64,000 bases of DNA, from positions 1-64,000 of the forward strand of contig NZ_JACHWZ010000021.1 of assembly GCF_014191725.1 (NCBI RefSeq), in the 5' to 3' direction. Made by a program: the position numbers and the translations under genes. The notes below the pieces were generated by a model that searched no databases, was not told the origin of the DNA, and saw nothing but the letters and a program-made list of their open reading frames with translations. Below are positions 7,770-15,498 of this stretch, in pieces; positions within the stretch are counted from its first letter, which is position 1, and the number at the start of each line of letters is the position of its first letter. This DNA is from Microbulbifer rhizosphaerae (lineage in GTDB: Bacteria > Pseudomonadota > Gammaproteobacteria > Pseudomonadales > Cellvibrionaceae).

Positions 7770-8900
7770 ATGCCCTCTTCCGACTCTCCGACTTTCCAGA
7801 TTCGCCCCGCCTGCCCGGCGGATGTACCTGCCCTGCACACGCTGGAACAGGCCTGTTTCAGCAGCGACCGCCTCTCCCGCCGACGCCTGCGCCATTGGGT
7901 GGCGGCGGACAATCGCGTCTTCCTGGTGGCGGAACGGGCCGGGCAGTTGCTCGGCTATGTACTGGTGCTGCTGCGCCGCGGCACCCGCCTGGCGCGGCTC
8001 TACTCCCTGGCGGTGAGTCCGGCCGGGCGCGGCCAGGGAATCGGCGGCGCTCTGCTGTCGGCGGCTGAAGAGGAAAGCAGCCACAGCGGTCGCCTCTTTA
8101 TGCGCTTGGAGGTGGCCGAGGACAACCACGACGCCATCGCCCTCTACCAGCGGCAGGGCTACCGCACCTTTGGCAGCTATCCCAATTACTACGAAGACGA
8201 CGCCAATGCGTTGCGCATGCAGAAGCGCATCCGCTACCGCCCGGAGAATCTGCACAGGCTGCAAGTGCCCTGGTACGGCCAGACCACCGACTTCACCTGC
8301 GGCCCGGCGGCGGCGATGATGGCGATGGCGGCGCTCCGCCCCGACTACCGGCCCTCGGTCAGCGAGGAGCTGGCCTTGTGGCGCGAGGCCACCACCATCT
8401 TTATGACTTCCGGGACCGGCGGCTGCCATCCGATAGGCCTGGCGCTGGCAATGCGCGCGCGCGGCTTCCACTGCACCGTCTACCTGAACCAGGGGACACC
8501 ACTATTCGCCCACGGCGTGCGTTCGGAAAGCAAAAAAAAGGTCATTCGGCAGGTGGATGCAGACTTCCGTCGGTCCGCCCGCGAGCGGGATATTCCGGTT
8601 ATCGAGGAGGATTTCACCCAGGACCAGCTACAGCAGTGGCTGGAGCAGGGCGCTCTGGCGCTGCTGCTGATCAGCACCTACCGCCTGGACGGCAGGAAGG
8701 TACCTCACTGGGTGACCCTGACCGGTATCGACGATGAGTGCCTCTATGTGCACGACCCGGACTACGACGACGAGCAGAATCCCCTCGACAGCCAGTACCT
8801 GCCGATCGCGCGGGAGGACTTTGCCAGGATGTCGCTATTTGGGCGGGAGAGGCTGCGTACTGCGGTGGTGGTGCGAAAATCCCCTGCCAACGGGGCCTGA
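7770..8900 (+). CDS. GNAT acetyltransferase fused to a C39-like peptidase
   Basis: The product has 376 residues when started at ATG 7770. An upstream in-frame extension to 7647 would add a non-conserved leader, so I prefer the shorter start just before FQIRPACPADVPAL. Residues ~8-155 form a GNAT fold with the acetyl-CoA loop GRGQGIG (about 87-93). Residues ~165-370 resemble peptidase C39/papain-like enzymes: nucleophile Cys in DFTCGPAAAMMAM (about 177), His in KVPHWVTLTGI, and Asp in YVHDPD. No signal peptide is seen. It may trim or acylate the peptide handled by the divergent RLAN-RimK ligase. The two genes share one promoter region, which argues for a joint function. Confidence 0.85.
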   Translation: MPSSDSPTFQIRPACPADVPALHTLEQACFSSDRLSRRRLRHWVAADNRVFLVAERAGQLLGYVLVLLRRGTRLARLYSLAVSPAGRGQGIGGALLSAAEEESSHSGRLFMRLEVAEDNHDAIALYQRQGYRTFGSYPNYYEDDANALRMQKRIRYRPENLHRLQVPWYGQTTDFTCGPAAAMMAMAALRPDYRPSVSEELALWREATTIFMTSGTGGCHPIGLALAMRARGFHCTVYLNQGTPLFAHGVRSESKKKVIRQVDADFRRSARERDIPVIEEDFTQDQLQQWLEQGALALLLISTYRLDGRKVPHWVTLTGIDDECLYVHDPDYDDEQNPLDSQYLPIAREDFARMSLFGRERLRTAVVVRKSPANGA

Positions 8901-9063
8901 CTCGAATGCCGCCAAGTTAAGGGGCCTATCCGTTCGCCATCTTGCACTTTGGCCCCTCCCCAATTTCTGGTAACTTTGCTCGCGTGCTTGAGTGGGAACA
9001 ACCTGCCCACATTTCAATAGCCACATATCAAATGAATAAATAGCAACCAAATTGGGGGGAATT

Positions 9064-9561
9064 ATGAAAACAGGGAAAGTTGTAGCTTTCTTGGTCGGAA
9101 CTCTGTTGAGTACTTCAACGCTGGCACAGGACAATGCCGAGATTACCATCAACCAAAAAGCGGAATACTACGATACCAAGGTAATTGCACCGAATATCGT
9201 TCGAGAATGCACCAATCTGGGGTACAAATTTTCCGATTCGACGAAACAATTCCTGGAGAAGTACGGTTTTTCCGCAGCGCTGCAGCCCGAGTTGGATCTG
9301 AAAACCGAAGGCTTCAATCTCAAATTGAGCATCCTCAATGCTGTCAGCTCCGGCAATGCCTGGACCGGTCACCGCAAGTCGGTAACCGTTGAGGCCGAAC
9401 TTTATAGGGACGGCGAACTGATCGACTCTTTTCAAAATGCCAGAAACTCCAGTGGTGGCTTTGGTGGCGGCTTTAAAGGGTCATGCCAGATATTGGAGCG
9501 CTGCGTGCACACGCTTGGAAATGACGTCGCCAAGTGGATCAAGAGCAAGCACCAGGGTTAA
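9064..9561 (+). CDS. Secreted protein of unknown function
   Basis: The product has 165 residues, starting at ATG 9064 with a G-rich ribosome binding site (GGGGGGA). A signal peptide covers residues 1-21 (VVAFLVGTLLSTSTLAQ), cleaved after LAQ or ALA. The mature part is a mixed fold with DLKTEGFNLKLSILNAV, a Gly-rich loop GGFGGGFKGSC and four Cys that could form disulfides. The pattern 'unspliced outer-envelope accessory protein' is all that can be said. It is followed 54 bases later by a lipoprotein gene on the same strand and the two may be co-transcribed. Confidence 0.65.
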   Translation: MKTGKVVAFLVGTLLSTSTLAQDNAEITINQKAEYYDTKVIAPNIVRECTNLGYKFSDSTKQFLEKYGFSAALQPELDLKTEGFNLKLSILNAVSSGNAWTGHRKSVTVEAELYRDGELIDSFQNARNSSGGFGGGFKGSCQILERCVHTLGNDVAKWIKSKHQG

Positions 9562-9615
9562 ATCGACCTCCGAAATCACATCAACTCTTTGTTTAATTGA
9601 ACTTGAGGAATTCTT

Positions 9616-10014
9616 ATGCGTTCAGTTGTACATGGGCTTTTTATCGCCCTGTTTACTCTAGTTTTGGCCGGCTGCACCAGTCACTCAGTAATGAATATCA
9701 ACGACAGCCCGGTACCCAATCGCCTGAACGGGGTGCCGCAAACCGCGGAAACTGTCAGACAGGGCATTCTCGCCGGCTGCGTGGACAAGGGCTGGAACTG
9801 CCGCGAAATCAGCTCCGGCCTGATCGAAGCCTCAATCAAGGTGCGCAATCACCGGGCCACCACTGAAATATCCTACGACAAAAACAGCTACAACATTCTC
9901 TACAAGAACAGCTCTATGCTGGACTACAACGAGAGAAACAACACCATTCACCGGAATTACAACCGCTGGATCAGCTACCTTGATAACGCTATCCACAAGC
10001 GTCTGGCCCTGTAA
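9616..10014 (+). CDS. Small lipoprotein of unknown function
   Basis: The product has 132 residues. The lipobox LVLAGC at about 16-21 marks an N-terminally acylated lipoprotein. The mature part begins TSHSVMNINDSPVPN and carries two further Cys (GCVDKGWNC). It ends with the amphipathic stretch RWISYLDNAIHKRLAL. No family name is certain. The tail of this gene and its downstream hairpin are repeated about 1 kb further on (10996-11090), so the locus has undergone a local duplication. Confidence 0.7.
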   Translation: MRSVVHGLFIALFTLVLAGCTSHSVMNINDSPVPNRLNGVPQTAETVRQGILAGCVDKGWNCREISSGLIEASIKVRNHRATTEISYDKNSYNILYKNSSMLDYNERNNTIHRNYNRWISYLDNAIHKRLAL

Positions 10015-10034
10015 ATAAAGGTAGCCCACACTTC

Positions 10035-10059
10035 CATCCGGCAGCGCTTCTGCCGGATG
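10035..10059 (+). terminator. Hairpin after the small lipoprotein gene
   Basis: The stem CATCCGGCAG/CTGCCGGATG has a short loop and lies 20 bases after the stop at 10014. There is no clear U-tract. It is duplicated almost unchanged at 11066-11090. Confidence 0.45.
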
Positions 10060-10120
10060 TTCGTTGGCGGATGCCGATTGGTATGGCAACAGCAGAACCA
10101 ACACATTACGATCTTTCCCT

Positions 10121-10190
10121 GTAGGAGCCTGCTTGCAGAGGAGAAAGGTGCAGAACTCTGTAGCAGTTCGCTTGCAAGCCAGCTCCTGCA
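10121..10190. repeat. REP-like palindrome in a gene-free stretch
   Basis: Copy of GTAGGAGCCTGCTTGCA...TTCGCTTGCAAGC. It lies within 10015-10353, a 339-base stretch that otherwise holds only the hairpin at 10035 and the leader of the next lipoprotein gene. It is a near twin of the copy at 12949-13015, with the same AAAGGTGCAGAACTCTGTAGC centre. Confidence 0.7.
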
Positions 10191-10353
10191 AAAGAGGTCG
10201 CTGCATCAGGCCCTTCGCATCATTGTTATCGCTTAACTTGGTGCCATCCAGGACTGACCTGTCTCTTTATCCCCCTCCGCCGCCAGCCTATCCAGGCAAG
10301 TAAAAAAATGTCAAACTGCGCTGGCACTTTTCACCATAAAGGGAGATAACAAT

Positions 10354-10959
10354 ATGTTGCGCTTGGTTAAACTTGTATTTGCCGCCAGCTCCATCTGGCT
10401 GGCCGCCTGTGCTGGCAATCCGATGCTTGTCAGCACCAACCAGACTGTCGCCGCTCCGAATTCGGACAAAGCACAAGTTGTTTTTATGCGCTCGTCTTTC
10501 GTCGGTTCAGCAATCAACGCTTCGCTGTTTGAAGTTAAAGACGATAAGAACGAATTTATCGGCATTATGGCCAATGGCACCAAGATCTCACACGAAGTGG
10601 AGCCCGGCGAACATACCTTTATGGTGGTTTCCGAGGCCGCCGACTTTATGAAAGCCGAGGTGGAAGCAGGCAAAACCTATTATGCGATGGTGACCCCGCG
10701 CATGGGCGCCTGGAAGGCGCGCTTCAGTTTCCAACCGATCAAGAAGAATGCGGACAGCAGCTTCAGCACATCTTCAAAGGATTTCGGAGATTGGGCAAGC
10801 AGTACCAAATTGGTAGAGAACTCCGAGACCTCACTGCTGTGGGCCGAAAACAACGCTGCGAGCATTGAATCCAAGAAAGATGCCTATCTCACCAAATGGC
10901 TTTCCAAGGATCCAGAGGAAATCGCACGGCAGACTTTGGAAGCCTCTGACGGGCTCTGA
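10354..10959 (+). CDS. Lipoprotein, DUF2846-like
   Basis: The product has 201 residues. The signal and lipobox WLAACAGN acylate Cys at about 19. The mature part contains VVFMRSSFVGSAI and GEHTFMVVSEAADFMKAEVEAGKTYY. This pattern of a short beta sandwich with 'PGEH-F' and 'AGKTYY' motifs is typical of DUF2846-type envelope lipoproteins of unknown role. A ribosome binding site AAGGGAG stands at 10338-10344. It lies between the intact lipoprotein at 9616 and the decayed copy of that gene's tail, so it may have come in with, or been bracketed by, the duplication. Confidence 0.7.
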   Translation: MLRLVKLVFAASSIWLAACAGNPMLVSTNQTVAAPNSDKAQVVFMRSSFVGSAINASLFEVKDDKNEFIGIMANGTKISHEVEPGEHTFMVVSEAADFMKAEVEAGKTYYAMVTPRMGAWKARFSFQPIKKNADSSFSTSSKDFGDWASSTKLVENSETSLLWAENNAASIESKKDAYLTKWLSKDPEEIARQTLEASDGL

Positions 10960-10995
10960 TTTTTCTCAACAGGTGTCGGTAACTGTGTTTATTGA

Positions 10996-11090
10996 GCTGG
11001 ATCAGCTACCTGGATGACGCTATCCACAAGCGGCTGGCCCTGTAAGTAAGCCGAGCCCACACTTCCATCCGGCAGCCCGGCTGCCGGATG
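10996..11090 (+). pseudogene. Duplicated 3' end of the small lipoprotein gene
   Basis: From about 10996 the sequence repeats the last ~48 coding bases of the lipoprotein gene ending at 10014. The encoded tail WISYLDDAIHKRLAL and stop differ from the original at only a few bases. The repeat continues into the same CCCACACTTCCATCCGGCAG flank and hairpin (11066-11090). No start codon or 5' part remains. This is a remnant of tandem duplication. Confidence 0.75.
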
Positions 11091-11106
11091 GTCCACTTCG
11101 CCCCTT

Positions 11107-11883
11107 CTACTTTTCCACCCGCCGCATCCGGCTCAGCAGCGAAAAAAATTCGCCAGAAGAGTTTTCCCGGGGAAAAGGCCTGTCCGGCACCGGCCTCCCG
11201 AGAAAACCGCACAGCGGACCCCAACCGTCGCTGACACTAAAGCGCAGCAGCTGGTCCGCGGGTACCGTTTCAACAATGTTTTCCAGGTGAGTCCGATAGA
11301 GGCGCTTGGCGGACTCCCGATCAAATTCTCCCTCAAAAGTCCTGTTGCCGATCACCTCTCTGGCCAGTCGCACAAACTCCGGCCTCACCTTTTCGGGTAT
11401 CAATTCCGCCCAGCGCAACGCCGGGAAGACGGTATCCGAGACGCTCCGGTACCAGCTGTCAAAATCTCGCTCGGTAACAATCACCCTGGCCTCGGGAGCC
11501 CACTCCAGGATCTCTTCGAGGAAAATGCACACGGGCCAGTCCACCGCCGATGCGAAGCCACTGAGCAGGCGCGGCCAGTTTATCCACTCTGCATGGAGCT
11601 CCTCCAACCATGCGCAACAGCGCTCCGTATCCGCGGCGAAGTTGCTCATATGCAGACAGGGGCCAAAACCGAGTTCTTCCAGTGCCTGCTGTAGGGAAAG
11701 GGTGCCGGTGCGGCCAAAACTCGCACCGAGAATCTGAATATTCAAGATAGCCAGTTTATTGTTCTCAAAATTCAGCCCGATCAAAATACTGCTTGGTATA
11801 AATGTATCGAGAGTCTGATTTTTGACTGAGATTGTTGGATTGGGCACGACCATTAATATCAATAGTCGTGCCCTTCGCATCAT
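11107..11883 (-). CDS. Sulfotransferase-like P-loop protein
   Basis: Up to 258 residues from 11883. The conserved part begins with the phosphosulfate-binding-loop-like LGASFGRTGTLSLQQALEEL (20 residues), followed by GFGPCLHM. RVIVTERDFDSWYRSVSDTV resembles the 3'-phosphate-binding block of sulfotransferases and related P-loop proteins. The first ~45 residues are atypical. A start nearer the P-loop, such as the TTG just before NIQILGASF, is plausible. The C-terminal GWGPLCGFLGRPVPDRPFP is characteristic of the bacterial/eukaryotic 'sulfotransferase family' protein. Acceptor unknown. Neighbours are unrelated lipoproteins. Confidence 0.75.
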   Translation of the reverse strand: MMRRARLLILMVVPNPTISVKNQTLDTFIPSSILIGLNFENNKLAILNIQILGASFGRTGTLSLQQALEELGFGPCLHMSNFAADTERCCAWLEELHAEWINWPRLLSGFASAVDWPVCIFLEEILEWAPEARVIVTERDFDSWYRSVSDTVFPALRWAELIPEKVRPEFVRLAREVIGNRTFEGEFDRESAKRLYRTHLENIVETVPADQLLRFSVSDGWGPLCGFLGRPVPDRPFPRENSSGEFFSLLSRMRRVEK

Positions 11884-11887
11884 GCGC

Positions 11888-12268
11888 TTATTGGTCCTTG
11901 GACTTCAGCGCCTGCAGGGTTTCAGCGGAACACCTTTGATCATCTTTCTGCGTCAGGTCGTAGCAGGGGTAGGCAAATCCCATCGGCCAATAGATAGCGC
12001 CGGCCGGCGGCCAGAAAAGGGACGCGGGCCGAAAGCTGGAACGCAACCTGCCCTCCTGAACAACCTCGCCATTCTGTTCGATCTTGTATGGAATACCGCC
12101 GGCGGAAGACCAGGACAGCGGTGTTCTTGTCACCTTGCCTTCAGCAAGGGGCTCTTCGGTTCCCCGCTTGATTTTCAGTACCGAATCTTCCGGTAGCTTG
12201 AGATAGGTTGAAGTTGAGCAGCCAGAGAGAACAAGAGATGCTGCGGCAAATGCAATTAGCCTTTTCAT
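11888..12268 (-). CDS. Lipoprotein of unknown function
   Basis: The product has 126 residues, starting at ATG 12268. A signal peptide with lipobox LVLSGC (Cys about 17) follows the start MKRLIAFAAAS. Upstream in-frame codons to 12343 lack a signal and are probably not translated. The mature part has KLPEDSVLKIKRGTEEPL and an aromatic, Pro-rich segment SLFWPPAGAIYWPMGFAYP. No family is firmly recognised. It ends 4 bases before the convergent-free stop of the sulfotransferase-like gene and shares its strand. Confidence 0.7.
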   Translation of the reverse strand: MKRLIAFAAASLVLSGCSTSTYLKLPEDSVLKIKRGTEEPLAEGKVTRTPLSWSSAGGIPYKIEQNGEVVQEGRLRSSFRPASLFWPPAGAIYWPMGFAYPCYDLTQKDDQRCSAETLQALKSKDQ

Positions 12269-12352
12269 TGTTGATTTTCCTTGCTTCTTGGGTCGGGTGA
12301 AATAAAAGCATCGCGGCAAGTCACCTTGCAGAACCGCGACCATTCCTGAAAA

Positions 12353-12886
12353 TCAGAAATTCAGTCCTACATTGACCACAAACGGCATATCGATACCGTC
12401 GTTATCACTGAAAATATTGGCATTGGAAAAGTGCTTCCAGGACACCATCAGCACCAAATCCTCCCTGCCCTGCCAGTCGATACGCGCGGCGTAGCCCACC
12501 TGGGCCTGGAAGGCGAAGTGGTTGTCCTGGTGGCGGTCGCCGAGCTGGTTGCTACTGATATAGCTGGGGCCCAGGGCGCGCACAAAAAAGTAGGGTTGGC
12601 CCCAGCTCTGCCGGCGCGGGTAGAGATTCAGTTGGGGGTAAATGGAAATCGCGTAGAAGGAGCGGTGCTCGTCCGTATCGGTTTTCACCTTGGTGTAGCT
12701 CACTCCCAGGTGGATATGCTGGCGGTGGCTCTTTTCGAATTTTTTGAAAGAGTAGTCGATGCCGTAGGTGCGGTTGCGCTGGTCGGAGTCCGGCTGCGGG
12801 CCGCCGCCGGCGCTGAGCAGCAGTTCGTTGGCGGATGTCGATTGGCACAGCAATAGCAGGGCCAACACAAAAAAAACTTGTTTCAC
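12353..12886 (-). CDS. pagL: Lipid A 3-O-deacylase (PagL-type)
   Basis: The product has 177 residues. A signal peptide covers residues 1-19 (VFFVLALLLLCQSTSA), followed by an eight-stranded outer-membrane barrel of the acyloxyacyl hydrolase/PagL family. The C-terminal part has WKHFSNANI, which matches the HxSN active-site motif (His and Ser of the catalytic triad). The protein ends in an aromatic residue (VNVGLNF) as outer-membrane proteins do. PagL removes the 3-O-linked acyl chain of lipid A and alters immune recognition and membrane packing. Length and motif fit well. Confidence 0.85.
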   Translation of the reverse strand: MKQVFFVLALLLLCQSTSANELLLSAGGGPQPDSDQRNRTYGIDYSFKKFEKSHRQHIHLGVSYTKVKTDTDEHRSFYAISIYPQLNLYPRRQSWGQPYFFVRALGPSYISSNQLGDRHQDNHFAFQAQVGYAARIDWQGREDLVLMVSWKHFSNANIFSDNDGIDMPFVVNVGLNF

Positions 12887-12907
12887 CGCTTTCTCCTCGA
12901 TTCAATT

Positions 12908-13015
12908 GATGGGCACGCTTCGCTTTGCCCATCCTACAATCTTTCCCTGTAGGAGCCTGCTTGCAAGCGAAAGGTGCAGAACTCTGTAGCGGTTCGCTTG
13001 CAAGCAAGCTCCTAC
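12908..13015. repeat. Two adjacent intergenic repeats
   Basis: At 12908-12936 lies GATGGGCACGCTTCGCTTTGCCCATC, an inverted repeat of a type that recurs inside the LolA-like gene (21440-21530). At 12949-13015 lies a REP copy (GTAGGAGCCTGCTTGCAAGCGAA...TTCGCTTGCAAGCAAGCTCCTAC). The pair separates pagL from the end of the aryl polyene operon and could stabilise the operon's mRNA end. Confidence 0.65.
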
Positions 13016-13058
13016 AAAGAGGTTCTAGCAAACCGCGAAGGCCCTGATGATTTATTCC

Positions 13059-14285
13059 TTAAACCCGCCGTTTAAAGATCAACGAAGTGTTGATGCCGCC
13101 AAAAGCAAAGTTATTGCTCATCACATACTCGGTATCGATTGCGCGGCCGTCGCCCTGAATGTAGTCCAGCTCGGCGCAGTCCGGATCGATGTTTTCCAGG
13201 TTGATGGTGGGGTGGAACCAGCATTCACGCATCATCTGGATACTGGCCCAGGACTCCAGTGCGCCGCAGGCGCCCAGGGTGTGGCCGGTGTAGCTCTTCA
13301 TCGAACTGATCGGCACGGCACGGCCGAAGGCGTTGAGGGTGGCGTGGCTCTCGGCCACGTCGCCGCGGTCGGTGGCGGTGCCGTGGGCGCTGACATAGCC
13401 GATGGCTTGCGCATCGATACCCGCCTGGGCGATGGCCTGTTGCAGGGCTACCTGCATGGTGGGTGACTGGGGCTGGGTGACGTGGCTGCCGTCGGAGTTG
13501 GTGCCGAAGCCGACAATTTCCGCATAAATCCGCGCGCCGCGGGCTACCGCGTGCTCGTACTCCTCCAGCACCAGGGTGCAGGCGCCCTCGCCGATCACCA
13601 GGCCGTCGCGCTCGCGATCGAAGGGGCGCGGGGTGACGCTCGGCGTTTCGTTTTTGGTGGAAGTGGCGAAGAGGGTGTCGAACACCGCCGCTTCGGTTGC
13701 GCAAAGCTCCTCCGCGCCGCCGGCGACCATCACCGTCTGGCTGCCGTTGCGGATCGCCTCGTAGGCATAGCCGATGCCCTGGCTGCCGGAGGTGCAGGCG
13801 GAACTGGTGGTGTAGACACGCCCGCACAAGCCGAAAAATACCCCGATATTCACCGCGGTGGTGTGCGACATCATCTTGATATAGCTGGTGGCGTTGAGGC
13901 CGTCGGTGCGGTGGTTGATCAGCATATTGCCGAAGTCGCCGATCGCCGCCGGGGTGCCCGCGGAGGAGCCGTAGGCCACACCGGTGGCACCACTTTTCAG
14001 GATCGGGGCGTCCAGCAGGCCGGCCTCCTCCAGCGCCAGCTCGGTGGCGCGCACCGCCATCAGCGAGACCCGGCCCATGCTGCGCACCCGCTTGCGGGTG
14101 TAGTGCGCGGGTTTTTCGAAATCCACAACCGGCGCACCCAGGCGCGTCTCCAGCCCCTCGTACTTATTCCAGTCATCCATATACACCACGCCGGAACGGC
14201 GTTGCTGCAATGACTCCCTGACCTGCTGCCAGCCTTGGCCGATGGGGGAAATGCCGGCCATGCCGGTTACTACCACGCGTTTCAT
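13059..14285 (-). CDS. 3-oxoacyl-ACP synthase II-like ketosynthase (aryl polyene)
   Basis: The product has 408 residues, full length for a FabF-type ketosynthase. Active-site Cys about 164 lies in TSSACTSGSQG; the two His lie in SAHGTATDRGD and SYTGHTLGACG; the end NFAFGGINTSLIF is typical. It extends the polyene by decarboxylative condensation with malonyl-ACP. It is the last gene of the operon and its ATG overlaps the stop of the ketoreductase gene (14285), so the two are translationally coupled. In named aryl polyene systems the corresponding protein is ApeR. Confidence 0.9.
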   Translation of the reverse strand: MKRVVVTGMAGISPIGQGWQQVRESLQQRRSGVVYMDDWNKYEGLETRLGAPVVDFEKPAHYTRKRVRSMGRVSLMAVRATELALEEAGLLDAPILKSGATGVAYGSSAGTPAAIGDFGNMLINHRTDGLNATSYIKMMSHTTAVNIGVFFGLCGRVYTTSSACTSGSQGIGYAYEAIRNGSQTVMVAGGAEELCATEAAVFDTLFATSTKNETPSVTPRPFDRERDGLVIGEGACTLVLEEYEHAVARGARIYAEIVGFGTNSDGSHVTQPQSPTMQVALQQAIAQAGIDAQAIGYVSAHGTATDRGDVAESHATLNAFGRAVPISSMKSYTGHTLGACGALESWASIQMMRECWFHPTINLENIDPDCAELDYIQGDGRAIDTEYVMSNNFAFGGINTSLIFKRRV

Positions 14286-15013
14286 CAGTAGAGGCCACCG
14301 TTTACGGAAATTACCTGGCGGGTGATATAGCCGGCCCGCTCGTGCATCAGGAAGGCCACCGTCGCGGCCACTTCCTCCGGCTTGCCCAGGCGACGGGCCG
14401 GGACCATTTTCAGGATTTCATCCACCGGCAGATCCTCGTTCACCATTTCGGTATCAATCAGCCCGGGGGCCACACAATTGACTGTGATCTGGCGCTTGGC
14501 CAGCTCCAGTGCCAGCGCCTTGCTGGCGCCGATCAGGCCGGCCTTGGACGCGGAGTAGTTTACTTGCCCGCGATTGCCGGCGAGCCCGGAGACCGAGGTC
14601 ATCACCACGATGCGCCCCGGCGCCTTGCGCCGCACCATGGGCATGGTGAGCGGGTGCAGCACATTGTAGAAACCGTCCAGGTTGGTGTGTACCACCCGGT
14701 CCCAGTCCTCCTCGGGCATCGCCGGGAAGGCGTTGTCGGCGGTGAGACCCGCGTTGCACACCACCCCGTAGTAGGCACCGTGCGCTTCCACATCGCTCAA
14801 CAGTGTCTCGCGCGCGCCGCTGCGATCGAGGATATCGAACTGCAGGATTCTCGCTTCCCGCCCCGATTCGGCAATCTCTTTCGCCACAGCTTCCGCCTGC
14901 TCCCGGCGGCTGCGGCAGTGCAGCACTATGTTGTAGCCGTCCTGCGCCAGCTGCAGCGCAATGGCGCGGCCGATTCCCCGGCTGGAGCCGGTGACCAGAA
15001 TCCACTCGGACAT
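14285..15013 (-). CDS. 3-oxoacyl-ACP reductase (FabG-like ketoreductase)
   Basis: The product has 242 residues of the short-chain dehydrogenase family. The NADPH-binding TGSSRGIGRA is at about 8-17. The catalytic Ser-Tyr-Lys is seen in TSVSGLAGNRGQVNYSASKAG, with Tyr about 152 and Lys about 156. NCVAPGLIDTEM follows. It reduces the beta-keto intermediate before dehydration in each polyene extension round. Its start lies right after the dehydratase stop (15014), consistent with one polycistronic unit. It is equivalent to ApeQ. Confidence 0.92.
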   Translation of the reverse strand: MSEWILVTGSSRGIGRAIALQLAQDGYNIVLHCRSRREQAEAVAKEIAESGREARILQFDILDRSGARETLLSDVEAHGAYYGVVCNAGLTADNAFPAMPEEDWDRVVHTNLDGFYNVLHPLTMPMVRRKAPGRIVVMTSVSGLAGNRGQVNYSASKAGLIGASKALALELAKRQITVNCVAPGLIDTEMVNEDLPVDEILKMVPARRLGKPEEVAATVAFLMHERAGYITRQVISVNGGLY

Positions 15014-15493
15014 TTATTTTTTTCCCTTCAGATATTCTTCGATATTTTCCGGTTGAAACACATTCAGGCGCGCACTCTGCTCAATACCCTCGCCGCACAC
15101 ACGGCATTCGAAGGTGGCCATGCCGTTATCCGCCTGTAGCAGCCGCTCCACGCTCACCGTGAGTTCGTCGCCGCACTGATAGCTGTCTACATTGCTGTGG
15201 AACTGGCGCGAGCCGAGCAGGAAGCCGAGCTTTACCGCCTCTCCCGCGCACTTTGCGTGGTAGCCGGCAAACGCGGCAACCGCCTGTGCCATATATTCGA
15301 TACCCACATAGGCTGGCACCCGGCCCTGGCGGTCGAAAAGGCCATCCTCGCGCACGCGCAGTTTCGCCACCAGCGTCTCCTCGCCAGCCGAAACCACAGT
15401 ATCCAACAACACCATATCGCCGCTATGCGGCACCAGTTCGCTCACCGGGTAGTGTTGTCCCTCTTTTGCGGAAGCTTGTATGGAAGATTGCAT
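15014..15493 (-). CDS. Hot-dog 3-hydroxyacyl-ACP dehydratase
   Basis: The product has 159 residues starting at ATG 15493. A longer in-frame run upstream overlaps the ketosynthase gene and lacks a start signal. It is a single hot-dog domain: YPVSELVPHSGDMVLLDTV near the N-terminus (His of the active site), then YVGIEYMAQAVAAFAGYHA, a helix typical of FabA/FabZ-like and COG4706 dehydratases. It probably makes the trans double bonds. A GGAG ribosome binding site overlaps the end of the ketosynthase gene (stop 15499). It is likely the ApeP-type partner of the dehydratase domain fused to the AMP-ligase at 25181. Confidence 0.82.
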   Translation of the reverse strand: MQSSIQASAKEGQHYPVSELVPHSGDMVLLDTVVSAGEETLVAKLRVREDGLFDRQGRVPAYVGIEYMAQAVAAFAGYHAKCAGEAVKLGFLLGSRQFHSNVDSYQCGDELTVSVERLLQADNGMATFECRVCGEGIEQSARLNVFQPENIEEYLKGKK

Positions 15494-15498
15494 AAACT

